Positions 1 to 13,519 of a stretch of DNA of 64,000 nucleotides are shown one piece after another. A program made the translations under genes and the position numbers. The notes under the pieces are model-generated. The model saw nothing but the letters and a program-made list of their open reading frames with translations. It ran no database searches and was not told the DNA's origin. Source of the stretch: Erythrobasidium yunnanense (lineage: Eukaryota > Basidiomycota > Cystobasidiomycetes > Erythrobasidiales > Erythrobasidiaceae); the NCBI GenBank assembly GCA_001600175.1, contig BCJC01000001.1:2155652-2219651 (forward strand), read 5' to 3'. Each line of letters opens with the position of its first letter. The stretch's first letter is position 1.

Positions 1-725
1 GACGTCGTTACGTACTTCGACAATGCAGCCAAAGTAGTCCGGATCTTCTTTGGCCACAAGACCGCTACACCGTGGCGTTCCCGAACGATGGTACACAACC
101 ATACCAACTTTAGGCAGCGTCGAGTCTCGGTAGTGTTTTGTCGTATTTGGCTGAAGTATGCCTGCAGAGGTAGCAACCTGTGCTGTCCAACCGAAGATGT
201 CTGTCTTGATTATGTCTACGACGTAGCCGAAGTACTCAAGCTTGTCATTGGACTTGCATCGGACTTTTTCGTAGCGGCTGTAGTCTGCCTATCTCGATTC
301 CTCGCTGCTGCGATTGCAGCTCTTTTGTGAGCTTTCTTGGCTCTGTCGATGGCCAGATCATCGCTTCTGCGCTGCATCGTACCTTTCGACACCCATCCCC
401 TACTGTCGCCGGTATAATAGACTCTGTCCCAGATAGCTTCTTCACCAGGTGCTAGGGCATCATTACCGCAAGATAGGAATACATTACCCTCCGGGTAGCG
501 GGATATTTCGACAAGGGCGCGACCTTTTCCAAGAGGCTTAGTGCAAGCAAGTTTGCCTAGGCGTTCATAGCGAGTCGTCCTCAAAGAAGGTCTCACGCCG
601 TTGACGTCGGGGTCTTCGAGGTAACCGCTTCTGGACGAAGGGACAGAGGAGGCTACCGAAGCTTGAGAGCTTGATGACATAGACCCGGACGATATCGGAG
701 ATCGTTTGCTGGCTGGCTTTGACAT
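1..725 (-). pseudogene. Orphan tandem paralogue A, frame-disrupted, runs off left edge
   Basis: This is the first of three tandem paralogues (A, B, C). The start at 725 is chosen because all three copies begin in the same CAACAATGTC context. The N-terminus is Ser-rich with a SGYLEDPD motif shared with B (SGYLRDPD), followed by RYERLGKL and a VYYTGDSRG segment. The frame from 725 closes at 216. From about position 250 leftward the homology to B continues in another frame, with KLEYFGYVV and, near the edge, DPDYFGCIVE. I found no plausible short intron at the switch. It therefore looks like a one-base frameshift next to a run of five A, though a sequence error is possible. No known domain is recognised. 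The gene is incomplete here, so its C-terminus cannot be judged. Confidence 0.55.
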
Positions 726-1168
726 TGTTGTAGACTGAACTTTGTGATCGTTGCTGAGAGCAGAGGGAAAGCAGGGTCAGAGCACGTCTGGAACTTGTTA
801 CGTCGAGTCGACCTACTCGATGACTTCGCACACCTGCTAGCTTGCTGTTCCTCGCTGCCTTTGCGTGAAGAGCCAAGAGAGAGCGGAGCGTCAGTGCGGG
901 GCTTTTGTGTGCGAGCCATTGAAAGGGGGCCCTCGAGTGTAAGGGACGAAAAGAGAGGGAGCACGCAGGAGAGAGTCAAGGGAGGAACATACTAGAGGGG
1001 TGCAGAGGTATGCCTTTCGTCGGTCTAAAGGCACACGGAGGTCTGGCCATAATGCAATTAATTTATCGAGCGACAGTAAGCTCTTACTAAAGCAGCTCGT
1101 GATCATCGTATTCCTAAAACCTAAAAGATGCTCTGATAGACACGGTGGGTGAACGGGTGCTTGAAGCC
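726..1168. other. Intergenic region between orphan paralogues A and B
   Basis: I see no gene here. The part at about 895-960, upstream of copy A, resembles the regions upstream of copies B (about 2250-2310) and C (about 3915-3965). All contain a TTGAA-AGGG-like purine-rich stretch, so promoter sequence appears to have been duplicated along with the genes. Confidence 0.4.
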
Positions 1169-2065
1169 TCATTTGCCATGGGTGGCCGTGTATCCCTTTT
1201 CATCCCGGCATTTCCGAACCAGGGTACCGATCTTAAGCGCACTCGGGTTCTTGAATTCAGAGGCGTCCAGCCAAGCTCTCCAGCCTTCGCAACTCAGGAC
1301 TTGGACATGCTTGGTTTCTGTGCGGCGGTCGAAGTTTTGTCCGAGAGTGATACTATGACGCTTCTCAACGATGCAGCCGAAGTAGGTAGGGTCTCGCTTG
1401 GCCTTAAAAGACCCCCACCACGGTCCTCCCGGGCGCTTGCACCGGTATACGAGCATGCCGTTCTCAGGCAGCGTCGAACCTCGGTAATGCTTGATCGTAG
1501 TAGGCTTGAGTACGTCTGTAGATGTAACGACTTGTGCTGTCATACTAGGGACATCTGTCGTGGTGATGTGTACGATGTATCCGAAGTATTCGAGCTTGTC
1601 TTTTTCTAGGTCAACGCTTGCAGCAAGGACTGACTCATCAGATACCGCCGCGGTACGGATATCTCGTTCTTTGATTGCTGCTTCGGCTCTGATTCGCGCT
1701 TCGTCTGCTCTTGCCGTCGCAAGAGCGCCGGCCCTGCTTTTCATCGTTTCCCTCGAGGCGTAGCCATCCTTGCTATTGGTGTAGAGGACTTGACCCACGT
1801 CCGGCCTTTGTCCACGCTCAAGAGCACTTTCAGCAAAGCCCACCTTGCCGCCTCGAGAGCGGGCTACCGTCAACCACTTAGGTTCACCCTCTTCAAATTG
1901 TTGAATGCTTTCAAGACGGCCCAGGCGCTCGTAGCGGACTGTTTCCTTGGAGGGCAATCTTCCTTTAATGTCAGGGTCGCGCAAGTAGCCACTCCTAGTT
2001 GAAGGAGTAGAGGAAGCGTCGGATGTGCCAGATACGGATGATCTATTGCTGCGTGGAGTCGACAT
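1169..2065 (-). CDS. Orphan tandem paralogue B (intact copy, YFG-repeat protein)
   Basis: This is a single 298-residue open frame from the ATG at 2065, in the start context shared by all three copies. The longer frame from 2311 is probably 5' leader. The N-terminal 60 residues are Ser/Thr/Arg-rich, followed by RYERLGRL and a charged, Ala/Arg-rich helical middle. The C-terminal half carries two related units starting KLEYFGYIVHI and PTYFGCIVE, each leading into a beta-rich stretch of about 50 residues. That looks like a duplicated small beta module. No signal peptide or membrane segment is visible. I do not recognise the family and assign no function. B is the only copy of the three with an unbroken frame, so it is the one most likely to make protein. 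Confidence 0.65.
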   Translation of the reverse strand: MSTPRSNRSSVSGTSDASSTPSTRSGYLRDPDIKGRLPSKETVRYERLGRLESIQQFEEGEPKWLTVARSRGGKVGFAESALERGQRPDVGQVLYTNSKDGYASRETMKSRAGALATARADEARIRAEAAIKERDIRTAAVSDESVLAASVDLEKDKLEYFGYIVHITTTDVPSMTAQVVTSTDVLKPTTIKHYRGSTLPENGMLVYRCKRPGGPWWGSFKAKRDPTYFGCIVEKRHSITLGQNFDRRTETKHVQVLSCEGWRAWLDASEFKNPSALKIGTLVRKCRDEKGYTATHGK

Positions 2066-2391
2066 TGTTGGAGGCAGAAGTTCAGATTGCTTGGCTCCGT
2101 GTCTATGCGACAGGAGGAGAGAGGGACAAGAAAGGGTCAGAATAAGTCTCAGGGCATCTTGAGCCGAATCTCTACCTACTGGCTTGCGCGGTGAAGCTTC
2201 TAATATGTTGTTATTGTCGAGTCGAGAGACAAGCAGCATCCCCGTGAACACGCCAGGGTTTTGTCGTATGGGATATTGAAGGGTTCCCTTTTGAAAGGGA
2301 AACATTTGCAAGGGGAATATACAAAGGTGAAGCGCCTTGATCGATGTCTACCTGTCGTGTGCTTTTGGCGTCATGCATGGATTTTCTACAG
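2066..2391. promoter_or_regulatory. Leader/upstream region of paralogue B
   Basis: This stretch lies between the start of paralogue B and the degenerate DUF3253 piece. It contains a purine-rich TTGAAGGG / AAAGGGAAA stretch near 2275-2310 that resembles the regions upstream of copies A and C. No gene is seen. Confidence 0.3.
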
Positions 2392-2720
2392 TCAACTGGC
2401 GGAATCAGATGCGTCGCTTAGATTTGAAGGCAGCGAAATTGTGGAACCTTCACTTCGCGTTGAGGCAGGTAAAGGAGGGGACGGAGACAGAGGAGCAGCG
2501 TTAGTGTTGTCTTGAGTAGGTAGGATGGCTTCCACCTCCTGCATCTTGTCCTTCAGCAGCTCTAGCCTCATTGCTCCCTTTCCATCATCCTGTGCCCATT
2601 GCCATCTCCTATCCTCACCATGCTCTACACTGTATAATCTCTGAGCATAGCTCATCTTGTCACTGCTCTTCTATACCGCCCTCTCTCTATGCCAGGACCT
2701 CTTTCCTCTGCATCGCATAA
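2392..2720 (-). pseudogene. 3' fragment of a DUF3253 gene (duplicate of 4129-4617)
   Basis: The minus-strand frame 2655-2392 reads RLYSVEH...GKGAMRLELLKDK MQEVE, which closely matches the C-terminal part of the intact DUF2256/DUF3253 gene at 4129-4617 (ICSIEH...GKGPMRVELL). Nucleotide similarity continues upstream to about 2720, but an in-frame stop lies just before the local ATG. The zinc-ribbon half is absent. It is a truncated copy carried along when the neighbouring orphan gene was duplicated. It may still be transcribed as a trailer of its neighbours, but a working protein is unlikely. Confidence 0.6.
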
Positions 2721-2841
2721 AGTTGGACGTTTTGGGGAAGGAGGAAGGTGTCGAGCAGGACAGTGGGGTGACGAGTAGGGTGTATAGCGTCACTTGTATC
2801 GAGAGAGAGTAGACTACATGTGAAATCTGAAAGGGAGTGGC

Positions 2842-3713
2842 TCACTTCTGATACTTGGGGAGGAGGGTGGTTTCGTTACAGTATTGCTTGAAGCCGTCAT
2901 CGTTCACCAATAAGCCACCTACCCGGGCACCACTCGGGTTGAAGAGTTCGTCCTTTTTCAAGACGATTTCTTGACCGGCGTACGTCATGACTGTTACGCT
3001 TATGTTGGAGCTGGACTTGTCGACCTTGGTGATGCACCCGAAGTAATTGAGCGGTCGTTTAGCAATGCAGCTACCTCGCCATACTTCTGCAGTGCGCCGT
3101 CTGTACACTAGCAATCCAACTGCAGGTAAAGCCGCGTCTTCGAGATAGGCCACCGGCAGAGGAATGTATCTGCCGTCGAGCGTCAGAACTAGCGCCTGGA
3201 AGCTGCGAGATGTGTGCTGTTTCGTATGCTTGATGACAAAACCGAAGTAGTCAAGCTCGTCCTTGACGCCCGGACTTGTCTCTAAAGCAGGTCGTGGCTT
3301 AGGGGGGTCCGACGACCGTGTTCCCGACACTTTGGCCAACGGCTCCCCGTCCTCGGAGATGTTGAGCTTCTTTAGCTCTTGCTACCGTGAGCGCTTTGGC
3401 TCTGCCCTTCACTTTTTCCTGCAAGTGCCAAAACTTGTACCAGCCAATATGGTCTTTACCAGTATAGTAGACGCGACCCACTACGGGCTCTCTTTCAAAA
3501 TGCAAAGCAGACTCGTGTGTATCTGGCGCCGACTAGCTTGCCTCGACACTCATAGCGGAGCTCTTCGCGAGAGGGGATTAACCCATCGGGGGTAGGGTCA
3601 CCTTTGTAGCCGCTTATCTGCGAGGCGATAGACGAGGACGTCGAGCGATTGGAGCTCGAGGACGCTGATCTCAACGAGATCATTGATGGTCGCTTGCTGC
3701 CTGACTTTGACAT
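2842..3713 (-). pseudogene. Orphan tandem paralogue C, frame-disrupted
   Basis: This copy has the same start context as A and B (ATG at 3713). Its Ser-rich N-terminus continues to RYECRGKLVG and then loses frame near 3500. A second frame (about 3505-3299) carries the VGRVYYTGKD and ARAKEAQ segments. A third frame (about 3360-2842) carries the two YFG units (DELDYFGFVI and LNYFGCITK) and the stop. At least two frame changes, plus a short internal deletion relative to A and B, are needed to explain this. The candidate introns would be only 20-35 bases and would remove conserved residues. The conserved two-unit C-terminus and the long third frame (about 165 residues) suggest recent decay or a shortened product. 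Confidence 0.5.
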
Positions 3714-4128
3714 TGTTGTAGGCTTTACTCTGAGATCGTTTGGCTCTGTGTCTATGTGAGAGGGGAGATGAAGAGGGAGGAAAGGAAGAGTCAGGATATA
3801 GGCGTTCAGGCATATTGAGCGGGTCTCCACCTACCGGTTTGCGTTGATGAAGCTTCTAGATTACTGTTGCTGTTGTCGTGTGAAGAGACGAGTGACATCC
3901 CGATGAGTGCGCGCTTGGGTTTTATGTGCGAGCTGTTGAAGGGGTTCTTTCGAGATGAAAGGGTGGAATGTAGGCGAATTGGAAAGGGAACAGACAGTCA
4001 CGGAAGCGGGGAGCGTGAAGCATGGAGATGTGCCGTTCGTTGACCCTGAAGCTCGCATGGACTCTGTTGGTCCATCTGATAGATCAGAGTTGCCCAGGTC
4101 AAGCATGAAGGAGAAGGAGGACGGAGTT

Positions 4129-4617
4129 CTAGGAGGGAGATGGAGGAGACGAAGTAGCGGTCTTGTTAGTGTCCTGACTGAGCAGAATGCCTTCCACCTC
4201 TTGCATCTTGTCCTTTAGCAGCTCCACCCTCATTGGGCCTTTCCCATCTCCCTGCATCCACTTCCCTCTACTATTCTCATCATGTTCTATACTGCATATC
4301 CTCTGTACATTTGCCAATCTCCGCGCTGCTCTCCTATACCTCTCCCTCCATTTCACATCCTCTCTCTCCACTCCATCGTGCGCTTGAACTTCTTCGCATA
4401 AGACTTTCTTGCCAATATTACCACCATTGTACATTAATTGTATGAATGATCTCTCTATCCCTGCATCTACTTTGTTGTTGGGTTTACTCCCCCGGCAGTT
4501 GGACGAGCAGTACTTGACGCTCTCCCATTCCGTGACACTGGCTCCATGCGATGCTCGCCAGTTGAAGCTTCTCCCGCAGGTGGAACAGAACTTGGAGGCG
4601 CGAGTGGTGAGTGACAT
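4129..4617 (-). CDS. DUF2256/DUF3253 zinc-ribbon protein
   Basis: The predicted protein has 162 residues from the ATG at 4617; an in-frame ATG at 4647 would add ten. Residues about 10-45 carry CSTCGRSFNWR and KYCSSNCR, the four-cysteine pattern of the DUF2256 zinc ribbon. Residues about 55-140 match DUF3253, with a helical start (IERSFIQLMYNGG), WRERYRRAARRLANV and the GKGPMR end motif of that winged-helix-like family. The two domains are known to occur fused in fungi. The biochemical role is not established. The last 20 residues are Ser/Pro/Thr-rich. A truncated copy lies at about 2392-2720. Paralogue C lies downstream on the same strand, and the FHA gene starts 190 bases upstream on the other strand. 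Confidence 0.7.
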   Translation of the reverse strand: MSLTTRASKFCSTCGRSFNWRASHGASVTEWESVKYCSSNCRGSKPNNKVDAGIERSFIQLMYNGGNIGKKVLCEEVQAHDGVEREDVKWRERYRRAARRLANVQRICSIEHDENSRGKWMQGDGKGPMRVELLKDKMQEVEGILLSQDTNKTATSSPPSPS

Positions 4618-4807
4618 GCGCAGAGGGAGAAGTAGGATTGACGACAAGAGAGGGTTTAGAGTCGCTTGTATGGATCATAGCAGGTAGAGTGCAGTCGCTT
4701 ATCTAACTTGCTCTAGCCGCTCCTACGCGGCACGCTCGATCATCCACGTGTAAATTGGGCTCACTTGTTTTGTTTGGGTTGGACGTCTTTGACTGTGTCG
4801 AACAGCC

Positions 4808-6303
4808 ATGAATGACCGGCAGCCTCTAGGAGTACTCTCCAGCAATGCTCACTACTTGCCTGCTAAGCTGCGGTACAAAGCAAAACAGCAACAGCAGTCG
4901 TATGCAGGTGAGCTGGCAACTTCAAGCAAGAAAAAACAAGGAAGAAAGACCGTTAAAGCTAATGTAGGATGCACAGTATACACATCCTCACCTTTATGCA
5001 GCCCTCTACCTTCCTCCAGCAGCGCATCCAGCTGCAGCTCGAGCTCCCCTGTCAAAACAAACACCCTGTCGATTCTCTCATCCCGCTGCAGCTCTCCCAT
5101 CCCATACTCTTCTTCCACTCTAAGCATACAAGATGTAACATCACCTACCGGCGAACGCATAAGCATAGGTATTGGGGAGAGAGTCTATATCGGCAGGAAG
5201 CTCGAGAAGCTCGCTAGACCGTCCGAGACGAGGACAAGGCTTCTTCGCTTACCGAAAGCTGCGAAACATGCTTCTAGGATACATTGCTGCGTCACATTAA
5301 GCAGGGATGAGGAAGATAGTAATAAATTGGCGATGGAAGTGGAGATACTAGGCCAGAATGGGATGCTTGTACAAGGTACAAAGAAGGAGAAGGGAGACGT
5401 ACTTATAACGGTGGAAGATGAGGGAGAGGTGATACTGGGCTTCTATAGCGGATACGAAGTCACTTTCGTATGCTCTTCGGCAGAGCAGCAGGAACACCAC
5501 AAGCGAGATATACAAGCTCTATCGGCGCACCCGACTTCAGAAGCTACTATGCCTCTATCTAGTGACTTCACGCCAATGGAGGAAGATCTACTAAGCGATG
5601 AAGGGGAAGATGAGGAGGAGGCAGAGCTAGTCCGACCGCCTACGAAAAGACTAAGAGTGACGGAAAGCCTGTCGAGTGCACGATCAAGGTCGAGCTCAGC
5701 GGCTCCTTCGCCTTATTCTCATCAGGAAGACGATGGGTATCCACCTTCTGATACGAGTAGCGAGGAGGGGATGGACGAGGATAACGACGCCAAGAAAGCT
5801 GGTGCGCCCCAGTCGACCATTTCATATTGATGAGTACTGACTGTTTGACCATAGAAGAGCGCCAAGCCGCCCAGAAACGCGTTCGACAAGCTGTTTCAGA
5901 ACACAAGCTAGACATCACGGGCTATCTAGCCTCAGGGCTAGTCTTCCAGCCGCGCGCAACGCTCACTACGAGTGAATGTATTTCCACGCTCCTCGAAACA
6001 CAGCCTTCTCTCCTCTCCCACTGTCCCAATTCGTCAAATATCGAGATCTGGCGGCCTGTCGTCCTTAAACACTTGAACAGCGGGCCATTCGGGTCTATCC
6101 TGAATGACGGACCAGTGAAGCTGAAAGACGCAGCTGGGAAGATTCTAGAGACGTCATGGTACTACTCGCCTGCACTAGATAAGGGAGATCCAGAGAGGAG
6201 GAGAAACTTGGAGCCATTTGTGAAATCCGTAAGAAATGCAGCGAGACATAGAGCGCAGTATTACTTTAAACCTATACAGGATCTAAAGAAGAGGAAGTGG
6301 TAG
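4808..6303 (+). CDS. FHA-domain nuclear protein (possibly Tos4/Plm2-like)
   Basis: CDS join(4808..5801,5855..6303), 480 residues. The 53-base intron has a TACTGAC branch sequence and keeps phase. Residues about 115-220 form a forkhead-associated domain: the first strand reads ISIGIGERVYIGR, then HASRIHC supplies the conserved Ser and the H-C stretch, and a GQNGMLVQG turn follows. FHA domains bind phosphothreonine. The segment after it is acidic, then Ser/Arg-rich. The second exon encodes a conserved-looking module (SWYYSPALDKGDPERRRN followed by HRAQYYFKP) that I associate with fungal FHA transcription regulators of the Tos4/Plm2 kind; this assignment is tentative. The N-terminal stretch at 4907-4960 might contain a further optional intron (GT at 4909). 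Confidence 0.6.
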
Positions 6304-6416
6304 TATACACTCTTGACGTTCGTTGTATAAAGAAAGTAGTTGAAGTCCCAAGACGCGTCTTTCTCTCTTGCTCTTGCCAGAAAGTACTTCTCCCAAAGTG
6401 ATCAAGTCAATTAGCC

Positions 6417-9564
<3,148 letters not shown>

Positions 9565-9830
9565 ATGGCTGAACCGTCTTTCTGTGAGGATGGGACCGCG
9601 GTCTATCAGGAAATCTGTGTTATTTCTACGATTAGTATTGCCTTAGGCTTGGTTTGTAGCAATATTCGCGTGCGTAATCTGTTGTGGTAAGCACTGGAGA
9701 CTGAGGTAAAGCTTCTGCTCAATCTTTTCATGCATGGCCTTCACAGCTAATATACGGAGGATCTGGGATAAATCGTACTTCCTTCTTTACTGGACTCGGC
9801 TGCTGGTAGACTGCATACCTCGCTACATAC

Positions 9831-11514
9831 TTATCCCTTGATCTCAACAGACTGCGACGGTACTGATTGCGCTGCATAATAACTGCTTGTAGTGGCTACT
9901 GTCCTCAATGACGATGTCTTCTTCTTATAACTCCCTCCGTCTCCTTCCTGGCCTTGAGGCACACCGCCATTCCCAGGATCCCGATTGCTGAGCACAGCAG
10001 CTGACCAGCGACTGTTCAGACTGGAATCTGATTCCCTTCGACTAGGTGCTAGCGCACGTATGCTGGCATCCTCGTTCGCAGCTAGACCAGACGACCTTCC
10101 AGCTCTATCGTATGTATACCTGCTTGCAGCAGCATTCGTATAGATACTTTGGGAAGGACCAGTTGAAGAAGCGAGCGTCAAGATGGAAGCGTTATCGGGA
10201 GGCGGAGAAGACGCTCTTGGATTATTCTTTGGATTGTGTGAGGTATGGTGAGGATAATTGTTGAGCTGATCAGCAGCTGCTGAAGCTGCTTGGAAATGGG
10301 AGTATGTGGAGGCGCTCGAAGGGAGAATTGGTGAGCCTGGCGCGGAAGAGATGTTATACAAGGAAGCAGAGGGTGTAGTTGGAGGAAGAGCTGAGAAAGA
10401 GATGGAGGCTGAGGACGGTAGCACGGTAGTATCGCCTTCTGAACGGGCCTCCTGAGCTAGAGCAGCGAGGGAGGGTGTGTCTTGCTCTGATACGCCCGTA
10501 AAGCTATTCCTCAGTGGACTAAGCTTGGGTGGAGCAGCCGTGTTGTTATTCGCTAATAATGACACCCCACTCCCACTAGGTGCAGTGACCGCAGAGTCCG
10601 TTGCGCTGGCTATAGAGGCTTCATCCGGGGCAGGTGCAGGTGATATAGTCGCTTTAACATCACGAATACTTGTTGCGATCCTGTTCGCGCCAGATGCGTG
10701 CATGTCTGCTTCGCTCGATAGTCTTTCCTTCCCTTTATGCTCGGCACCAAGAATACCTCCATCTGAACCAGCAACGTTGTCTGACCCTTGTAGAGGTGAG
10801 GATGTTGTCTGCGACAAGGTGTTTGTAGTAGGTTTGGTACTAGCGCTAATTCGAGAGTTGCCGGTCACGAATGACTTGAAGGTCCGGCTTGTGGGCGCAT
10901 AAGAATTCAGTGATGAGAAGGAGGAAGATGCGACGAGTGAAGAGGGCGTGATGGGTCGTATACTCGCATCTGGGTCGGCACCGTACTCTTCAGGGTCATC
11001 TCTTCCAGCAAGGCTCGCTTGGCCGTCACGTTCGCCAACCAGCTGAGCATCACTGTCTCTCCTCTCGATTGTATTTAGGCCGTTCAAGTCGCTTTCACGG
11101 CCAGCATCTAGATTGTTGCCGAACACGGGGCTCGTTTGATTTGCTGATATTGCTGGGTCGGCACCATTGCCAGATGCTATTGCATTAGATGCAGAAGTGG
11201 TTCCAGTCATTGGCTGGACTGACTTGTTCTTGCTGTCAATGCCGCCTTTCAGCGTGTCTTGCTTGGTCATTCCGGTGCTGGCAGGTGTCGGCGACGTAGC
11301 TGCAGTCTGAGCCATCACAATCAGCAATTGACACACAATCCTAGCATATAGATGAGCTGCCCACTTTTGCCTTGTCTTTGCTGTGCCCGCCGCTGCCGAG
11401 CTTGGCCAGCATGGTCTTGAAGCGCGACCGCCCTTTAGTCCCAGTATCTTTGTCTTTGTTGGCATTGTGCGCGCTATGACTGGGTTGCGATGCTGCAAGT
11501 TCGGGTGCAGGCAT
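9831..11514 (-). CDS. Serine-rich disordered protein, unknown function
   Basis: CDS complement(join(9831..11306,11365..11514)), 541 residues. The 58-base intron was found because the first exon (MPAPELAAS..., ending KDKAK) is protein-like and joins in phase to TAATSPTP. Residues about 25-50 are basic and helical (GRSRFKTMLAKLG), which could be a membrane- or nucleic-acid-binding helix. The rest is Ser/Thr/Ala/Asn-rich low complexity with two related DASIR motifs (PDASIRPITPSS and EDASIRALAPSR) and no globular domain. I do not recognise a family. It sits between convergent MCM3 and the same-strand UGO1, whose stop is 115 bases upstream of this start, so the two may share a transcription neighbourhood. 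Confidence 0.6.
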
Positions 11515-11629
11515 CTTAGAAGGAGTTGGACGTGTAACAAGCTTCAGAAGTATATTTGTGCAGAGTGGATTCGCTTCATACTAGCAACAACAGTATAGAC
11601 AACGCCCTATTGTATCCCCTTCGACCTTG

Positions 11630-13519
11630 TTACATCTCAGTCCAGCCAGAGCCCACATCATCTCTTCCAGCAACAAGACCCAGTATCAGGACAATCAGGT
11701 TTGCACCTAGACCCATCGAGAAACCTCGGTACAGCTGCGACACACCTGCCAAATAGGTGGCCGGAGGCGCAGGCGGTTCTTGATTTTCTTGCTCTGCCTC
11801 GAATTGTGCCCGAAGAGCGTCTTGCGGCCTCAAGTTTGTATTGACGCCAGGAGTCTGGGCAGGTGTATCTCCTTGAGCAGCTGCAGACCATTCGCGTTGA
11901 ACCTCCATGGCTTCATCCACTACGCCGAACCTGCTGCCGGCTCTATAGCTAGAAGGACGACTCTGCATATTAGGCATCTGCGCCTGAGACCTGTTGAATG
12001 AGCTTCTCCGACTTGACAGGCTCGGTCTGCGAGGCTTCTGCTCTGCATTATGTATATGTAGCTTGCCAGTCTCTTCTGTGAGGATGCGGTAGACAGTCTC
12101 CGCGATGCCAGTGTATGGCGTTGGCCGCGTTTCGATGCAGGCCTTAAGCGATTTCCCGCTCTTTGCGCCCACTACAGACGCTCTGGACTGCACTTGTAGC
12201 CGTTTGCGAACAGTCTCTATAGGCAGGATGAAGAGAAGAGAGAAGGTGGAGAGCGTAAATTCGGCAAGGCCGTATATGATGGAGTTGCTGTCAGGGGTGA
12301 GAGAAAGGTTGCGTTCGATGAAGAGAGGAGCGGAGAGATGGAAGAAGGACCGAACGGCTCCGTCTAGAAGAGCTGGGACGACTAGGCTTGATGCGGTGTA
12401 CACTGATACCAGACCTCCTTCCTCTTCTGAGATCGTTCGCAGTGCGTTGACTGGTCCGGAGTACTTCTTGTGTCGAGGTTGGGTGGATTGCACGATGAGG
12501 CGGGTTCGTATCAGGTCGAGCGGGGTAAGGAGGTAAGAGGTGAGCATATGAGAGGCGATAGTGACGATGAGAGGCTTGATGGGAGCAGGCATATGAACCA
12601 GAGGAAGAGACGAGAAAGGTGTGTCGCGCAGGAAGACCGTCACGAGGATGGAGTATAGCGTTGGCTGCAACAGCGAAGATAGCGATTCCATTGCGAAAGT
12701 GGTAAGTTGGCCTGTTGAGGAGAAGCTCGTCAGCACTTGGGAGAAACTCCTCATGAAGGTAGGTTTACCTTTCCACAGGCTGAGCCAGCCTTCACCCTTC
12801 CAACGCCCGATAGCCTTCATCATGTCCCAAACTCCTCCCGTAACCGTGAAGGGCAGAATCCACTCTGGCTTAGTGGCTTGTTCAAAGATAGATCTTCTAG
12901 AAATATAGCCTGCATCGTCATGCGCGCGAGTAACGCTCAAGCTTGGTGCCATGGGCGGAGCTGAAGATGCCGGCTGTTCATGACCGCCTTGGCTGCTTTG
13001 CCTTCTGTTCCTTCTAGGTCTTGTGCTTCTGTAGCTCGTGTAGTCATCCGCAGCTCCTCCTGCGCGGTTGCTGTTGTTGTTCAGGTCGTGGAAGTAGGCC
13101 TGAACATCCTCTTCGTCGCTGAGTTGATCCGCGTCGAATACTACATTCTGGTTCATATGGTTCTCATTGATGTTTCCCAACAGTTCATCTTCATCGTATT
13201 CATTCAGAAGTTCCACGTCTGCTTTCGGAATCCATTGGACCTGCATGAGCGTCTTTCCGACTTCAAAAGGCATCACGCAGGCCGTCGAAGCGTAGCCCAA
13301 CAGCGCAGAAGATGCGAATGACCGCAGAAGCATCGCGGTCCCGCTGGCAGAAACAGCATCGTCGTCGAAACCCAGATCCGTCACAACAGCGTGACGGCCA
13401 GGCAGCTTGGGCAGCGAAGCGCTTGAAGACGTCGAGCTCGTCGATGGCAGCGATCCAATGAAGTCTTCTGGGCTGGGTGCGACCACATACGGCCTGAACT
13501 GACGCTGAGGCGACGACAT
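11630..13519 (-). CDS. UGO1: Ugo1-like mitochondrial outer-membrane carrier-family protein
   Basis: One uninterrupted frame of 629 residues. Ugo1 is a modified mitochondrial carrier-fold protein of the outer membrane that links Fzo1 and Mgm1 in mitochondrial fusion; the animal relative is SLC25A46. The N-terminal part has FASSALLGYASTACVMPFEVGKTLMQVQW, which resembles a degenerate carrier repeat with a PFE in place of the usual PxD/E-K/R motif. A long acidic/Asn-rich insertion follows. The core has GGVWDMMKAIGRWKGEGWLSLWKG and a cleaner carrier repeat with TPLDLIRTRL. Another repeat has LPIETVRKRLQ, and the C-terminal membrane segment is GANLIVLILGLVAG. Lack of introns is unusual among its neighbours. 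Confidence 0.85.
   Translation of the reverse strand: MSSPQRQFRPYVVAPSPEDFIGSLPSTSSTSSSASLPKLPGRHAVVTDLGFDDDAVSASGTAMLLRSFASSALLGYASTACVMPFEVGKTLMQVQWIPKADVELLNEYDEDELLGNINENHMNQNVVFDADQLSDEEDVQAYFHDLNNNSNRAGGAADDYTSYRSTRPRRNRRQSSQGGHEQPASSAPPMAPSLSVTRAHDDAGYISRRSIFEQATKPEWILPFTVTGGVWDMMKAIGRWKGEGWLSLWKGKPTFMRSFSQVLTSFSSTGQLTTFAMESLSSLLQPTLYSILVTVFLRDTPFSSLPLVHMPAPIKPLIVTIASHMLTSYLLTPLDLIRTRLIVQSTQPRHKKYSGPVNALRTISEEEGGLVSVYTASSLVVPALLDGAVRSFFHLSAPLFIERNLSLTPDSNSIIYGLAEFTLSTFSLLFILPIETVRKRLQVQSRASVVGAKSGKSLKACIETRPTPYTGIAETVYRILTEETGKLHIHNAEQKPRRPSLSSRRSSFNRSQAQMPNMQSRPSSYRAGSRFGVVDEAMEVQREWSAAAQGDTPAQTPGVNTNLRPQDALRAQFEAEQENQEPPAPPATYLAGVSQLYRGFSMGLGANLIVLILGLVAGRDDVGSGWTEM

Noticed and set aside
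653-979. Minus-strand 108-residue frame overlapping the start of paralogue A
   Set aside because: It overlaps the leader and N-terminus of paralogue A in another frame and has no domain or splice support.
10477-10902. Plus-strand frame opposite the serine-rich gene
   Set aside because: Antisense shadow of low-complexity sequence; no homology or promoter seen.
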